From Saccharothrix sp. NRRL B-16314 (lineage in GTDB: Bacteria; Actinomycetota; Actinomycetes; Mycobacteriales; Pseudonocardiaceae), in NCBI RefSeq assembly GCF_000716595.1, contig NZ_JNXC01000037.1:1-64000 (forward strand): a stretch of DNA of 64,000 bases, in the 5' to 3' direction. Below the pieces are notes generated by a model. It was given only the letters and a program-made list of their open reading frames with translations. It was not told where the DNA came from and did not search any database. Both the position numbers and the translations under genes were made by a program. Shown here in pieces: positions 1 through 9,717 of this stretch. Position 1 is the first letter of the stretch; the number at the start of each line of letters is the position of its first letter.

Positions 1-96
1 CGAGCCACAACCACCTCCCGCACTCGACATGCGGGACCAGCCTCGCCGATCAGACCGACCGATCGATTACCGGGTCAACCCTCCGAGACGCGCCAC

Positions 97-609
97 TAGT
101 CCGCGCTGTCGACGAAGGACAGCATGTCGTCGGACCGATGGGTGGGCAGATTGTCCCATATGAGCATGATGGCGCGCCGAGTTGGCGATGTGCCGCGATG
201 AGCAGGTCGCGGTAGTCGGTCTAGGCGAAGCTGCGGCGCCCGCCGCGTCCGGTGCACAGTCGAGGGCGATGGATCAGTCGTGAGCGTTGACCAGTCTTGT
301 AGCGGGTCAGGGCGGCGACCGATAGTTGACGCCGTGCCCCGGCTCGCACCCGGATCACCGGGGTGCGACCGCGGAGCACCCAGGCGCGAGAGGCCAGCGG
401 CGTCATCGCCATGCCGGATTCGTCTTCGAAGACGTTCCGAGCGTCGAGCGCCGCCGCAGCGCTTCCACCTGCGACCACGTGTCCTTCACCCAACCGGCCA
501 CCGCCTGGTCGTCGCGTTGCACCGCCCGCCGTACCGGCACTGGCGCGTCCAGCTGTGCCGTCGCAGCACCACTAAACGCCCAATGCACAGGCGTGATCAC
601 TGGCTGCAT
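97..609 (-). pseudogene. IS630-type transposase remnant
   Basis: Read on the minus strand, three pieces in different frames line up as a decayed IS630-type (DDE_3) transposase. The first is a linker ending AVAGWVKDTWSQVEA (about 609-470). The second is the catalytic part, with FEDESG (first acidic residue), ASRAWVLRGRTPVIRV and RSRLIHRPR (about 445-230). The third is LIWDNLPTHRS followed by FVDSADW near 190-97, which holds the second Asp of the triad. Frame changes separate the pieces and neither end is complete, so the gene is dead. No terminal repeats were found. The 610-797 stretch to its right shows no gene. Family assignment rests on recalled IS630 motifs. Confidence 0.7.
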
Positions 610-797
610 AGGTTGACGTCCTCCGGGGACTCGAAACTGTGCAGCTACTGCCGAGTCCTTCGCATATACCGGCCGACACGACGAGAATTTCGAAACGCTA
701 CGCCCCTCTGCGGTTCCCAGCTCGCCAGCGGAGCCTGCCCGCCCAACAACCTGTCCGACCCCATACTGTGGTCGGACATGCCCCGGAACATCACCTC

Positions 798-821
798 AGC
801 TTGACTCTGTCGGTGATCTTG
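798..821 (+). repeat. IS1182 left inverted repeat
   Basis: A 24-base end that matches the reverse complement of 2625-2648 at every position. Confidence 0.85.
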
Positions 822-911
822 GAACGGTCGGTGTGTCGTGGAGGGTGACCGGTAGGTAACAGCGAGGCTTCAGGGAGTCGGTGAAGTCGCGATGCTCCCT
901 GAGGTGGTCAG

Positions 912-2613
912 ATGTCGTTACCGGTCGGTCCCCGGTCCGCGGTGGAGGTCCCGGAACTCACCGCGCGGATGGCGCGAGCCAGCAATCCCAGTGGTACGAC
1001 GGCGATGTGGGTGCGTGACCGCCTCGACGGCCTGTGGAAGGACGAGGACTTCGCCGACTGCTACTCGCGTAACGGGCGCCCTGGTCTCTCGCCGGCCCAG
1101 TTGGCCACGGTGAGCGTGCTGCAGTTCCTGCTGGGCCTGTCCGACCGCGGCGCCGCGGAGGCCGTGCGCTGCCGCATCGACTTCAAGTACGCGCTCGGCT
1201 TGGAGCTGCACGATCCCGGCTTCCATCACAGCGTGCTCGGCGACTTCCGCGACCGCCTCCTACGGGCCGGCCGGGCGGACCACCTCCTCGATGTCGCCCT
1301 GGCCCGTCTGAAGGACGCCGGACTGGTCCGCGAGCGCACCACCCAGCGCACCGACTCCACCCACGTCCTGGCCGCCGTGCGCGACCTGACCCGCCTCGAA
1401 TTGGTGACAGAGGCGGTGCGTGCGGCCTTGGAGGAACTCGCCCGCGTCGCCGATCATGCGCTGCACGGGCTGGTCGACGAGCACTGGGGCCGCCGCTACG
1501 GCCGCCCCGTACGTTTGGGCAAGAACCCGACCCGACCCAAGAGCAGGATCAACGCCACCGGGGCGGACGCCCGCCACCTGCTCGAACACCTCAGCCACAA
1601 CCATCCCGGCCTGCTGGACATCTTCCAGGTCCAGGCTCTGCGGCAGGTGCTGGTGCAGAACTACCACCGGGATGCCGTGGGCCGCCTGCGGTGGCGTGAG
1701 GACGAGGAGGGCAGCGGTCTTCCGCCGTCTGCGAATCGGATCGTCTCGCCCTACGACCCGACGGCGCGCTACGCGCGTCGTGGGCAGGTCACCCGCTGGC
1801 AGGGGTTCCTCGCGCACGTGACCGAGACCTGCTCCGGCGACAGCCCGAACGTGATCACCGATGTGGCGACCATGCCTGCCACCAGCTCCGACGCCGGGGT
1901 CCTGCCCGGCATCCACACCAGACTGCAACACCGCGGCCTACGCCCCGGACCGGCATCTGGTCGACGGCGGCTACACCTCCTTGGTCCACTTGGAGCAGGC
2001 CGAACGCGAACACCGGATCACCGGCATCGGACCACTCCCGGGAAACCCCACCCACCAGCACTGGAAGGGCGAAGGCTTCGCCCGCGACGACTTCCGCATC
2101 GACTTCGACCGCCGCCAGGTCACCTGCCCACAAGGCCAGGTCAGCCGAGGCCGGCACGGCCCCTACCCGACTTCCTCGCCGACCGCAGCCCCGCTGATCG
2201 TGGCCCGCTTCACCAAGGGCCAGTGGCAGCCCTGCCCGGTCCGAGCCCGGTGCACCACCTCCCGTGATTCCGCGCGCAGCGTGGGCTTCCCTCCGAAAGA
2301 GCTGCTCGAACTGCAGCTGCGCAACCGCGCCGAACGGCAGGAACCTGCCTGGCACAAGCGCTACGCGGTGCGTTCCGGCATCGAGGGGACCATTTTCGAG
2401 TTCACCCACGGTCATGGCATGCGCCGCTGCCGCTACCGGGGACAGAGCAAAACCCACCTACAGCACGTGCTCACCGCCATCGTGGTCAACATTGAACGCC
2501 TCAGCCGGCACCCTCCCGGAACAAGCGCGCCCGCACGACCACCGACGGCTTTCCAGGACTACCTCGATGAGCAGGACATCCCGCGCCTGCGTTCCTGGCG
2601 AGCCGCCAGCTGA
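912..2613 (+). pseudogene. IS1182 transposase, frameshifted
   Basis: The N-terminal part (from ATG 912) reads LTARMARASNPSGTTAMWVR and LSPAQLATVSVLQF, the InsH-type N-terminal domain of IS1182 transposases, and runs in frame to about 1930. The C-terminal part continues one frame forward (HLVDGGYTS, the Zn-ribbon-like [10 protein letters not shown], then [20 protein letters not shown] with the catalytic Glu region) to the stop at 2611-2613. The switch lies at about 1915-1950. Skipping one base restores a full-length protein of about 565 residues, so this is one extra base or a two-base loss. Programmed frameshifting is unusual in this family, so I treat it as inactivation or a sequencing error. 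Confidence 0.8.
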
Positions 2614-2624
2614 CACAGCAGCGA

Positions 2625-2648
2625 CAAGATCACCGACAGAGTCAAGCT
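2625..2648 (+). repeat. IS1182 right inverted repeat
   Basis: Perfect inverted copy of 798-821. Its last base, 2648, is also the last base of the TAA stop of the minus-strand gene 2648-3202. Confidence 0.85.
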
Positions 2649-3202
2649 TAGTCCTCAAGTTCGGAGAGTGAAGATTCAATCACTTGTCGCTGTTCGACGA
2701 ACTCCGAACACCTCAGCGCCGATCGCAAGAAATACACGGCCCGCTGCCTGAGGTCTCCACTCGAAATTCCACACATGAAAATTAGATCCACACAGGCCGA
2801 ACGAGAATGGACATTCTCCCCGGTTTCCAGAATCTCGACATATGCAGGAAACCCAAGGCGCACCTCCTTCAGGCACTTCTCCGCAGACACCATTCCGTAG
2901 ACAAGCGGATCCCTTTCATCCACCTCACCACCGGAGATATCGGCAAGCAGACCCAAGATGATATCCTCAGCCAACGGCGAACAGCACCACAAGGCATGCA
3001 CCAAGCTTGATGCCACTGCAGGTGCGGCCTCAGACAACAGCTCGTTATCGAAAATTTCCTTCTGGATACGCGCCTGCGCTTCTTCCGCCACTTGCCGATC
3101 GGTCGCAGTGACAAGCTCACGGATGGCAGCTTCGAGGAGGTGGGCGTCACCACGGACTCCCCGCAGCGACGCCCACCTGTGCCGCCCTAGTTCAAACTCC
3201 AC
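2648..3202 (-). CDS. Putative immunity protein of the RHS deaminase toxin
   Basis: The 184-residue product is leaderless, predicted to be almost entirely alpha-helical and acidic, with a HEAT-like feel (repeated helices such as LLEAAIRELVTA, VASSLVHALWCC and RQRAVYFLRSAL). I recognise no family. Position is the main evidence: it starts with GTG 10 bases after the toxin stop, on the same strand, with a GGGAG site between. That is the standard place for the cognate immunity gene of a polymorphic toxin. The expected role is to bind the toxin tip in the cytoplasm and block it. Base composition is lower in GC than the island surroundings, as is common for toxin/immunity tips. The IS1182 right end overlaps the last base of its TAA stop, so the original C-terminus may have been altered by the insertion. 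Confidence 0.65.
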   Translation of the reverse strand: MEFELGRHRWASLRGVRGDAHLLEAAIRELVTATDRQVAEEAQARIQKEIFDNELLSEAAPAVASSLVHALWCCSPLAEDIILGLLADISGGEVDERDPLVYGMVSAEKCLKEVRLGFPAYVEILETGENVHSRSACVDLIFMCGISSGDLRQRAVYFLRSALRCSEFVEQRQVIESSLSELED

Positions 3203-3212
3203 TATCTCCCAC

Positions 3213-6200
3213 TCAGTCGAAGAGTCTCAAAACGTCGGCGTCAAAGACAGTCCCTGATCCTTGGAACCCACCTCTGCCGAACTGCCCCTCGCACGAGACA
3301 CAGATGTTAATCTGCTGCCCCGTGCGCGGACGTACCGCAGAGGTGAACACGATCTTCGACGGATCTCCACCGAGTTTGTTCACCACGCATACCTCGGCGC
3401 ACACACCCTTGACCGACTCCCCGGCCGTATACTGTCCGGTCTCGACATTGTAGCCTGCGGTCACAACTGCTGGGCGTTTGCTTTGTGACAGCCCCTTGAC
3501 GCTGTTGGCATATGAATCGCGAAGCTCTTCAGCTCTGGACATCAACTCGTCTGGCGACAGGCCTGCTCCGTCACGCACCTCGCTGCCGCAGTTGTGAACC
3601 AGGGCAGATGCCGTTCCGGCGACCACGTAGTAGGTGTGGACGCCGTCAACCGTTAGGTCGTAGGTGCGTTGTGCTCCGCTGTAGGCACGGACCGCATCGA
3701 TCTGGACATGCGTTCCCGCTGCCGTGCGGAGGAGTGCACCCGGCTGTAGGTGCTTGGCTTCGACCCAGCGGCCTTGAGTGACCGACCAGAACGGGTGGTT
3801 GTCGGTCGTCTTGACGGTGTGCTGTCCACTGTCGTCACGGACGGTGACGACGACGTGGGACTTGTCGTGGTCGGTCCGGATCGAACGGGTCACCTGACGG
3901 CGTTCCGTCTTGCCAGCGCCGGGGTCGGTGACCTGCACGGTGTCGCCCGGCTTCACCTGTTCGATCGGCTTGGTCGTACCATCCGCCAGCAGGACGCGGG
4001 TTCCAGCTGGGAAACTGTGGCAGTCCTTCGGCTTCTTCTTTGTCGCCGCTTTAGCTTTGGCGGCAACGGCCTTGGCACGTTCAGCGGCCTTCGCCGCCGC
4101 CTTCTTGGCGGCCTCTTCGGCTATCGCACGGGCCCTCGCGGCCTTCTCCGCAGCCGCCTTGGCTGCGGCCGCCGCTGCTGCCTTGGCGGCTTCGGCAGCT
4201 TTCTCCGCGCCTTGGATGATGGCGCGGGCCCACTTGATCTCTTGGAAGAAGGTGACGACGGCTTTGCCGGCGCGGAAGATGGCTTCGGCGATCTTCTTGG
4301 CCTTGAAGATCTTGCCCCAGGGCAGGGCGCCGATGACCACGGAGACGCAGGCGCCGATGTCGCCCTTGGCGTAGGCGTAGGCGGAGATGGCGGGCCCGGG
4401 TTGGGGCATGGGGTCGGTGCTGGTGAAGCGTCCGGTGTCGGGGTTGTAGTTGCGGGCCCGGAGGTAGTAGTTGCCCCCGCCCGAGGTGGAGTCCTGGTAG
4501 GCGCCGGTGTACTTCAGCGGGTTCGCCGGGCCGGACGGGTCACCCGGCTTGAGGGTGCCGCCTTCGCGCGGGTTGCCGAACGGGTCGTAGTCGTAGCCCG
4601 CTTCGGGTACGCCGTCGGGGCTGAGCATGTTGGCCACGCCGCCGAGCCAGTCGTGCGTGTAGGAGTGGGCGCCCGTGCCGGGGTCGAGCAGGGCCAACGG
4701 CTCGTCGTCCGGTCCGTAGGTGAAGCCCCGGCGTTCGGTGGTGGCGCCGGCGGCGTTGGTGGTGGTGTCGAGGGCGATCTGCGGCAGGGTGCCGTTGACG
4801 TCCCAGCTCCAGCGCTGGGTGGTGGTGGCCTGGCCAGCGCCGGAAGTGGCGGTCAGGCGCAGGCCGGTGGCGTCGTAGGCGAACGCGGTGGTGCGCCCAC
4901 CGGTGGTGGCACTGGCCAGGGTGTTGTCGAGGTTGTAGGTGAAGGTGTCGCGGCCGGCTTTGGTCTGGTTGCCGTTGATGTCGTAGTCGAAGTCGGTGAC
5001 CGTGCTGGGCCACCCGTTCGTCTCGCCGTCGGGCGCGTTGGCGACGTCGGCGCGGTGCTGGGTGACGATGCGCTTGCGGAGCTGGTCGGCGGCGTCGTAG
5101 TGGTAACGGGTGGTGTCGCTGCCGGCGGTGCCGGTGCGCTTCTGGGTGAGGCGGTTGCCGACCAGGTCGTAGCTGTAGTCGATGCGCCCGGCGGCCTGCG
5201 CATGCTGATTGCAGTTGGTGGCGGCGTAGCAGGCGGAGGTGACGCGGTCGGCCGGGTCGTAGGCGTAGGCGACGGCCTCGGACACCCCGCCGCGGGTCGT
5301 GGTGACCTTGATCGGGTTGCCGACCGGGTCCAGGTCGAGCTGGTAGGCGGAAATCGGATCTTGTACGTCGGCCGGTGGGCCGGTGCCGGGGGTGCGGTCG
5401 GTGCCGATGGTGGTGAGGCGGCCGGCGTCGTCGTAGGTTCGCCGTTCCACCAGGCCGGTGCCCTGGGGCAGGGTGGTGCTGGTGCGACGGCCCGCGATGT
5501 CGTAGCCGAACCGCCACGTGGCCGCGTCGGCGCCCGCGCTGCCGCCGTTCACGGCCAGTTCGGACAGGCGACTGTCGGCGTCGTAGCCGCTGGTGACGCG
5601 GGTGCCGTCGGGGTAGGCGCGGGCGGTGATGTTGCCGCGCACGTCGTAGTCGTAGTCGAACGTCTCGCTGCGCCCGGCCGCCTCTTCGCGGGTGACGCGG
5701 GTGATCTGGTCCTCGTCGTCGTAGGAGACCTTGCGCACGCCGAGCGGGTCGCCGTAGGCGGTGATGCGGTCCTTGGCGTCGTAGCCCCAGGTGTACTTCG
5801 GTCCGTTGTCGCCCAGGGCTCGGTCGGTGCGGCGGCCGACGATGTCGTAGGTGTCGACGATGGTGCGCTTGGCGCGTTCGGCGTCGCTGAGGCGTTCGTG
5901 CTCGCCGCGGGTGATTGCGGCGACGAGGTTGTTCTCGACGTCGTAGGTGGCTTCGACGCGGCGGCCGAGTGGGTCGGTGGTGCTGGTGGGGCGTCCGGCT
6001 CGGTCGTAGTCGATGCGGCGGACGTGGTGGTTGGGGTCGCGGATCGCCGCGAGCAGGCCGTCGTGGTGGTAGCTGTAGACGGTGGCGTCGTTGTGCGGTG
6101 CGTGCGGGTGGTAGCGGGCGTCGGGAGCGTGGACGCTCTCGATCTGGTTGTCCTCGCGGTACCGGTAGTGGGTGGTGTGCTGGTTGGCGTCGGTGACCGA

Positions 6201-9122
6201 GGTGAGCCGGTTGTTCGCGTCGTAGGCCGAGACCGTGGTGTGGTCGAGGGGGTCGATGACCTTGGTGCGGTTGCCCGCCAGGTCGTACTCGAAGTGGGTG
6301 GTGAACCGCTCGCGGTCGGCGCCCTCGACGTTGCCGCGCGGTTCGGTGACGCTGGCGAGCAGGCCGTCGTCGCTGTAGGTCCAGGTGGTGACGCCGCCGG
6401 TGGCGTTCTCCTGGCGGATCTTGTTGCCGGCCTCGTCGTAGGTCGACTTCGTGGTGTTGCGCCCGGCGTCCGTGTTCGAGGTTTGCCGGCCGTTGCGGTC
6501 GTAGCCCATGGTCAGGCTGCGGCCCAGGGTGTCCTTGGTCTCGGTGACCTGACCGGTGTTGTCCCGCTGGAAGGTGGACGGCTTGTTGAATTCGTCCACG
6601 GTGGACGTGGTGCGGTCCAGTTCGTCGACCTTGATGTCCTTGTGGACGACCTTGCCGCCCGGGTACGGGCGGGAGATGCGCACGAGGTTGTCGTTGGCGT
6701 CGTAGCGGTAGGTGGTGGTGAAGTCCGCTTCGACGGCGCCCGGCACGTTGCCGCGGGGCGAGATCGTCTGGTGCAGCAGGCCCTTGGCGTTGTACCGGTA
6801 GGCGGTGACGATGTCCTGCTCGCCGCGTCCCATCTCGATCCGTACCGCGGCGCGGCGCCCGGCGTTGGTGTAGGTGATCGAGGTGGTCTTGCGCGGATCG
6901 GTGACCTTCGCCAGCCGTCCGTTGTCGAGGTAGTGGTACTCGACCTTCACGTGCTCGGGGTTGACGGTGCTGGAGACCCGGCCGACCTCGTCGTAGTTCG
7001 TGCGCCACGGGTGGTGCTTGCCAGGCTCGGACACCTCGACCACGCGGTCCTGCGCGTCGAAGCGGTATTCGGTGGTGAACGCCCGCCGGTCGGCGCCTTG
7101 CACCGTCCCGCGCGGGTCGGTCGAGGTGATCCGGCGGCCGGTGGCGTCGTACTTGGCCTCCGTGCGCCTGCCTTCCGGCGAAATCACCGCCGCGAGCAGC
7201 CCGGAATTGGTCTGTCCGGCCGGGATGTGCTCGAAGCGGGTGACCTTGCCGCGCTGGTCGGTCGTGGTGGTGCGCAGGCCGCGCTCGTCGTAGGCGTAGT
7301 TGATCGAGTGGTTCTCGGCGTCGGTGCTGCGGATCAGCTCGTTGAACTCGTTGTAGGTGTTCTTCCAGACGTTGCCCTTGGCGTCGACGAACTCGATCGG
7401 GTTGTTGCGCTCGTCGTACTTGGTCTTCTCGTCGAAGCCCTGCGGTGCGGTGCGCCGGGTCGGGTTGCCGTTGGCGTCGTGCTGCGACTCGTGCTGGTTG
7501 TGGTTGCCGTTGACGAGCAGGTTGCGGTTGAGCGAGCCGTCGTAGCGGTGGTTGTCCGTGTCACCCGCGCCGCGCCTGCTGTAGAGCAGGACGTTGCCGC
7601 GGTAACCGTCGCGGACCACCACGCCGTCCGCGTCAGTGGTCGTCGCCTCCTGCTCGCCCGCGTTCCAGACGAACGTGGTGGCGTTGCCGACGGCGTCGAG
7701 CTGGCGCGCCATCCGCCCGGCCGCGTCGTACTCGTTGCGCACCAAGGTGGTCCGGTGAGGCTGCGGGTCCATCACGTCGACCAGCCGGCCTTCGGCGGAG
7801 TAGCCGTAGCGCCATTGGCCGGCGCGGGCGTCCTTATAGACCGCCAACCTGCCGGCCGCGTCGTACTCGTACTGGACCTTGCGGTGGTCGGGCAACGTGA
7901 TCGAGCGGATCAAGCCGCCCTCGACCCGCGCACGCACCACCCGACCCGACGGATCGGTGATCGTGATCTCCTGCTCGCCGTACGCGAGCGTCACGCCCAC
8001 GCCACGCGGCGTGCGGATCGACACCAGGCGACCCTGCGCGTCGAAGCCGTACACCAACTGGCCCACCGTGACCAGTTCCCAGCCGGCATCGGTCTTGCGC
8101 AACGTCGAACGCACACCCGGCGGACGCTGGTAGCCGCCGTCGACCAGCCGGTACAGCACGCTCGCGCCGTCGTCCGCCAGCACGATCGCGCCGTCGTCGG
8201 TCTGCGTCACGCGCATGCCGTACGACCACGCCCACCCCGGACCGAACAGACCCGCAGCGGTCAACGTCGAGGAGTACACCCGGGTGGAGGAGAACGGGAC
8301 GCCGAACGACGCCATCGCCAGATCCGGCTCGATGCGGGTGAACGCGCCGGTCGCCGTGTTCACGCCGTCACCGCGGAACGCCTGCCGCGCGGCGGTCGTG
8401 CTCAACGCCGACCCGCAACCACAACCGGACGTCTGCTCGACCGGGATCGGCGGCGGTTCGACCGTCGTGCGCGGACGCGTGTTCGGCCCGGGCGCGGACA
8501 CCAACTCGCCGCCTTCGTCCAGGATGGCGGCCAGCGTGACGAAGTACTCCTTGGCCGGATCGAGGACCCAACCCTCACGGCCGCCGAACGTGCGGCAGAA
8601 CTGCCGCACCACCCCACAGGGAGTCCCCAACTCCGACCGCGGCAACACCGTCGAGGCCTGCTCGGTACCAGTCGACGCTTCGAACACCCGCGCACGCCAC
8701 GACGACCACGCCCGGTCGTCGTGGCGTACGTCGAAGTAGGCCACCAACGAGGTGTCACCCAGCGCGAACCCAGGGCGTGTCAGGACGCCAGCGAACACCT
8801 CCTCGGCGTTCTTCGCCGCGGCCTGGCCCGGCTTGCGCACGCGCTCCCAGTCCTCGGCGGACAGGCGCACCGGCTCACCACCGGCCTCGACACCCGTCGG
8901 CACGACCGGCGGCCACTGCTCCGGCGGAACCGCCTCGTCCGGACGTGCGGACTCCGGCGCCGGTCTGTCCACCGGCCCCGGCCCCGCCGTCACCCCGGGC
9001 ACCTCGCCCGCCACCGCACGCGCCCACGTCACCGGTTGCAGCAGGCTCGCCGCCACCAACAGCACGCACACCGCTGCCAACCAACGAATCCGGCTCATCC
9101 GAATCGTCCCCGGTTCCGTCAC
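3213..9122 (-). CDS. Secreted RHS/YD-repeat polymorphic toxin with HINT and deaminase-like tip
   Basis: A protein of about 1969 residues. After a short N-terminus comes an export signal (MSRIRWLAAVCVLL, ending near WARAVAG). Residues of about 230-1550 are RHS/YD repeats (for example YDAAGRL, YRYDANDNL), which build the cocoon-like shell. The RHS-associated core (YLRARNYNPDTGRFTSTDP) follows at about 1550-1575, then a hydrophobic stretch, a long Ala/Lys coiled coil, and a HINT pre-toxin domain (HSFPAGTRVLLADGT to ALVHNC, about 1700-1845). HINT domains release the tip by autoproteolysis. The last 124 residues carry GVCAEV and NICVSC, the [HC]xE and CxxC zinc signature of nucleic-acid or nucleotide deaminases, closest in my judgement to YwqJ-like toxins. 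The start is GTG 9122 behind GGGGGAG; ATG 9098 (GGGGA site) is an alternative. Confidence 0.85.
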   Translation of the reverse strand: MTEPGTIRMSRIRWLAAVCVLLVAASLLQPVTWARAVAGEVPGVTAGPGPVDRPAPESARPDEAVPPEQWPPVVPTGVEAGGEPVRLSAEDWERVRKPGQAAAKNAEEVFAGVLTRPGFALGDTSLVAYFDVRHDDRAWSSWRARVFEASTGTEQASTVLPRSELGTPCGVVRQFCRTFGGREGWVLDPAKEYFVTLAAILDEGGELVSAPGPNTRPRTTVEPPPIPVEQTSGCGCGSALSTTAARQAFRGDGVNTATGAFTRIEPDLAMASFGVPFSSTRVYSSTLTAAGLFGPGWAWSYGMRVTQTDDGAIVLADDGASVLYRLVDGGYQRPPGVRSTLRKTDAGWELVTVGQLVYGFDAQGRLVSIRTPRGVGVTLAYGEQEITITDPSGRVVRARVEGGLIRSITLPDHRKVQYEYDAAGRLAVYKDARAGQWRYGYSAEGRLVDVMDPQPHRTTLVRNEYDAAGRMARQLDAVGNATTFVWNAGEQEATTTDADGVVVRDGYRGNVLLYSRRGAGDTDNHRYDGSLNRNLLVNGNHNQHESQHDANGNPTRRTAPQGFDEKTKYDERNNPIEFVDAKGNVWKNTYNEFNELIRSTDAENHSINYAYDERGLRTTTTDQRGKVTRFEHIPAGQTNSGLLAAVISPEGRRTEAKYDATGRRITSTDPRGTVQGADRRAFTTEYRFDAQDRVVEVSEPGKHHPWRTNYDEVGRVSSTVNPEHVKVEYHYLDNGRLAKVTDPRKTTSITYTNAGRRAAVRIEMGRGEQDIVTAYRYNAKGLLHQTISPRGNVPGAVEADFTTTYRYDANDNLVRISRPYPGGKVVHKDIKVDELDRTTSTVDEFNKPSTFQRDNTGQVTETKDTLGRSLTMGYDRNGRQTSNTDAGRNTTKSTYDEAGNKIRQENATGGVTTWTYSDDGLLASVTEPRGNVEGADRERFTTHFEYDLAGNRTKVIDPLDHTTVSAYDANNRLTSVTDANQHTTHYRYREDNQIESVHAPDARYHPHAPHNDATVYSYHHDGLLAAIRDPNHHVRRIDYDRAGRPTSTTDPLGRRVEATYDVENNLVAAITRGEHERLSDAERAKRTIVDTYDIVGRRTDRALGDNGPKYTWGYDAKDRITAYGDPLGVRKVSYDDEDQITRVTREEAAGRSETFDYDYDVRGNITARAYPDGTRVTSGYDADSRLSELAVNGGSAGADAATWRFGYDIAGRRTSTTLPQGTGLVERRTYDDAGRLTTIGTDRTPGTGPPADVQDPISAYQLDLDPVGNPIKVTTTRGGVSEAVAYAYDPADRVTSACYAATNCNQHAQAAGRIDYSYDLVGNRLTQKRTGTAGSDTTRYHYDAADQLRKRIVTQHRADVANAPDGETNGWPSTVTDFDYDINGNQTKAGRDTFTYNLDNTLASATTGGRTTAFAYDATGLRLTATSGAGQATTTQRWSWDVNGTLPQIALDTTTNAAGATTERRGFTYGPDDEPLALLDPGTGAHSYTHDWLGGVANMLSPDGVPEAGYDYDPFGNPREGGTLKPGDPSGPANPLKYTGAYQDSTSGGGNYYLRARNYNPDTGRFTSTDPMPQPGPAISAYAYAKGDIGACVSVVIGALPWGKIFKAKKIAEAIFRAGKAVVTFFQEIKWARAIIQGAEKAAEAAKAAAAAAAKAAAEKAARARAIAEEAAKKAAAKAAERAKAVAAKAKAATKKKPKDCHSFPAGTRVLLADGTTKPIEQVKPGDTVQVTDPGAGKTERRQVTRSIRTDHDKSHVVVTVRDDSGQHTVKTTDNHPFWSVTQGRWVEAKHLQPGALLRTAAGTHVQIDAVRAYSGAQRTYDLTVDGVHTYYVVAGTASALVHNCGSEVRDGAGLSPDELMSRAEELRDSYANSVKGLSQSKRPAVVTAGYNVETGQYTAGESVKGVCAEVCVVNKLGGDPSKIVFTSAVRPRTGQQINICVSCEGQFGRGGFQGSGTVFDADVLRLFD

Positions 9123-9717
9123 CGCTCCCCCAAATCCCAAATTCGATCGATACGCGAATCGTGCGCAGCACAAAACCGGACATGAAGGAACTGGCTGAAA
9201 CCGACACGACACGTCGAATCAGCCGATACATGCCAGGACGCAACCACAGGAACGAAGCCCCTGGAGCCACCCGGACGAGCCGTTCTCGCCCATATGGACC
9301 CAGCGACTACAACGTCAGAAATTTCCACCGAACAGCATGAATATCCCCCCGGATGTCAAAGTGATCAACTCACCGCCGAGACGGCAGTGCCGTGCCATTG
9401 AAGCGGAAAACCGGCAACCAAAGACACGACCGACCGAGTGAATCCACGACAAGCAGTCATCGCGACCAGGAATCGTCAGCGTAATCGATAAAGGCCCTCG
9501 CGACCTGCAACAACGGCGCGATCCCGGCGAGAACGGCAGTAATCCGCAGAATTCGGACACGAACCCCAGCAGTCCCACAACGCACCCCGACAGCGAACTG
9601 ATCATCACCGGAGACAAACCCTGTCCTGCACCGAAGCAGGCGACAAGGTGTGCGCTTGAAGCGCACCGAGCAGCGGACCAGTGGCAAGCAAGTGCTGGCG
9701 GTGCGACGAACGACAGT
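9123..9717. other. Intergenic region upstream of the RHS gene
   Basis: About 600 bases between the toxin start and the IS5 element. It is visibly richer in A/T than the flanks and should hold the toxin promoter, but I could not place -35/-10 elements with confidence. Reading frames here lack ribosome binding sites and recognisable protein features, so I call no gene. Confidence 0.5.

Larger units (their letters stand above)
798..2648 (+). mobile_element. IS1182-family insertion sequence (inactivated)
   Basis: The element is bounded by perfect 24-bp inverted repeats at 798-821 and 2625-2648 (outer end AGCTTGACTCTGTCGG) and carries one transposase gene filling most of its length, the usual IS1182 layout. 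The ends are intact, so it could still be moved by a transposase supplied elsewhere. No convincing target duplication is visible: the flanks are CCTC and TAGT. The right end overlaps the stop codon of the putative immunity gene by one base. Confidence 0.85.

Noticed and set aside
2100..2300. Programmed frameshifting in the IS1182 transposase
   Set aside because: The family normally uses one frame, and no slippery heptamer plus structure is evident at the switch.
3750..9185. An 1811-codon open frame on the plus strand
   Set aside because: It is antisense to the RHS gene. Its Gly/Val/Asp-rich translation is the shadow of YD-repeat codons in a high-GC gene; no domain, signal or ribosome binding site supports it.
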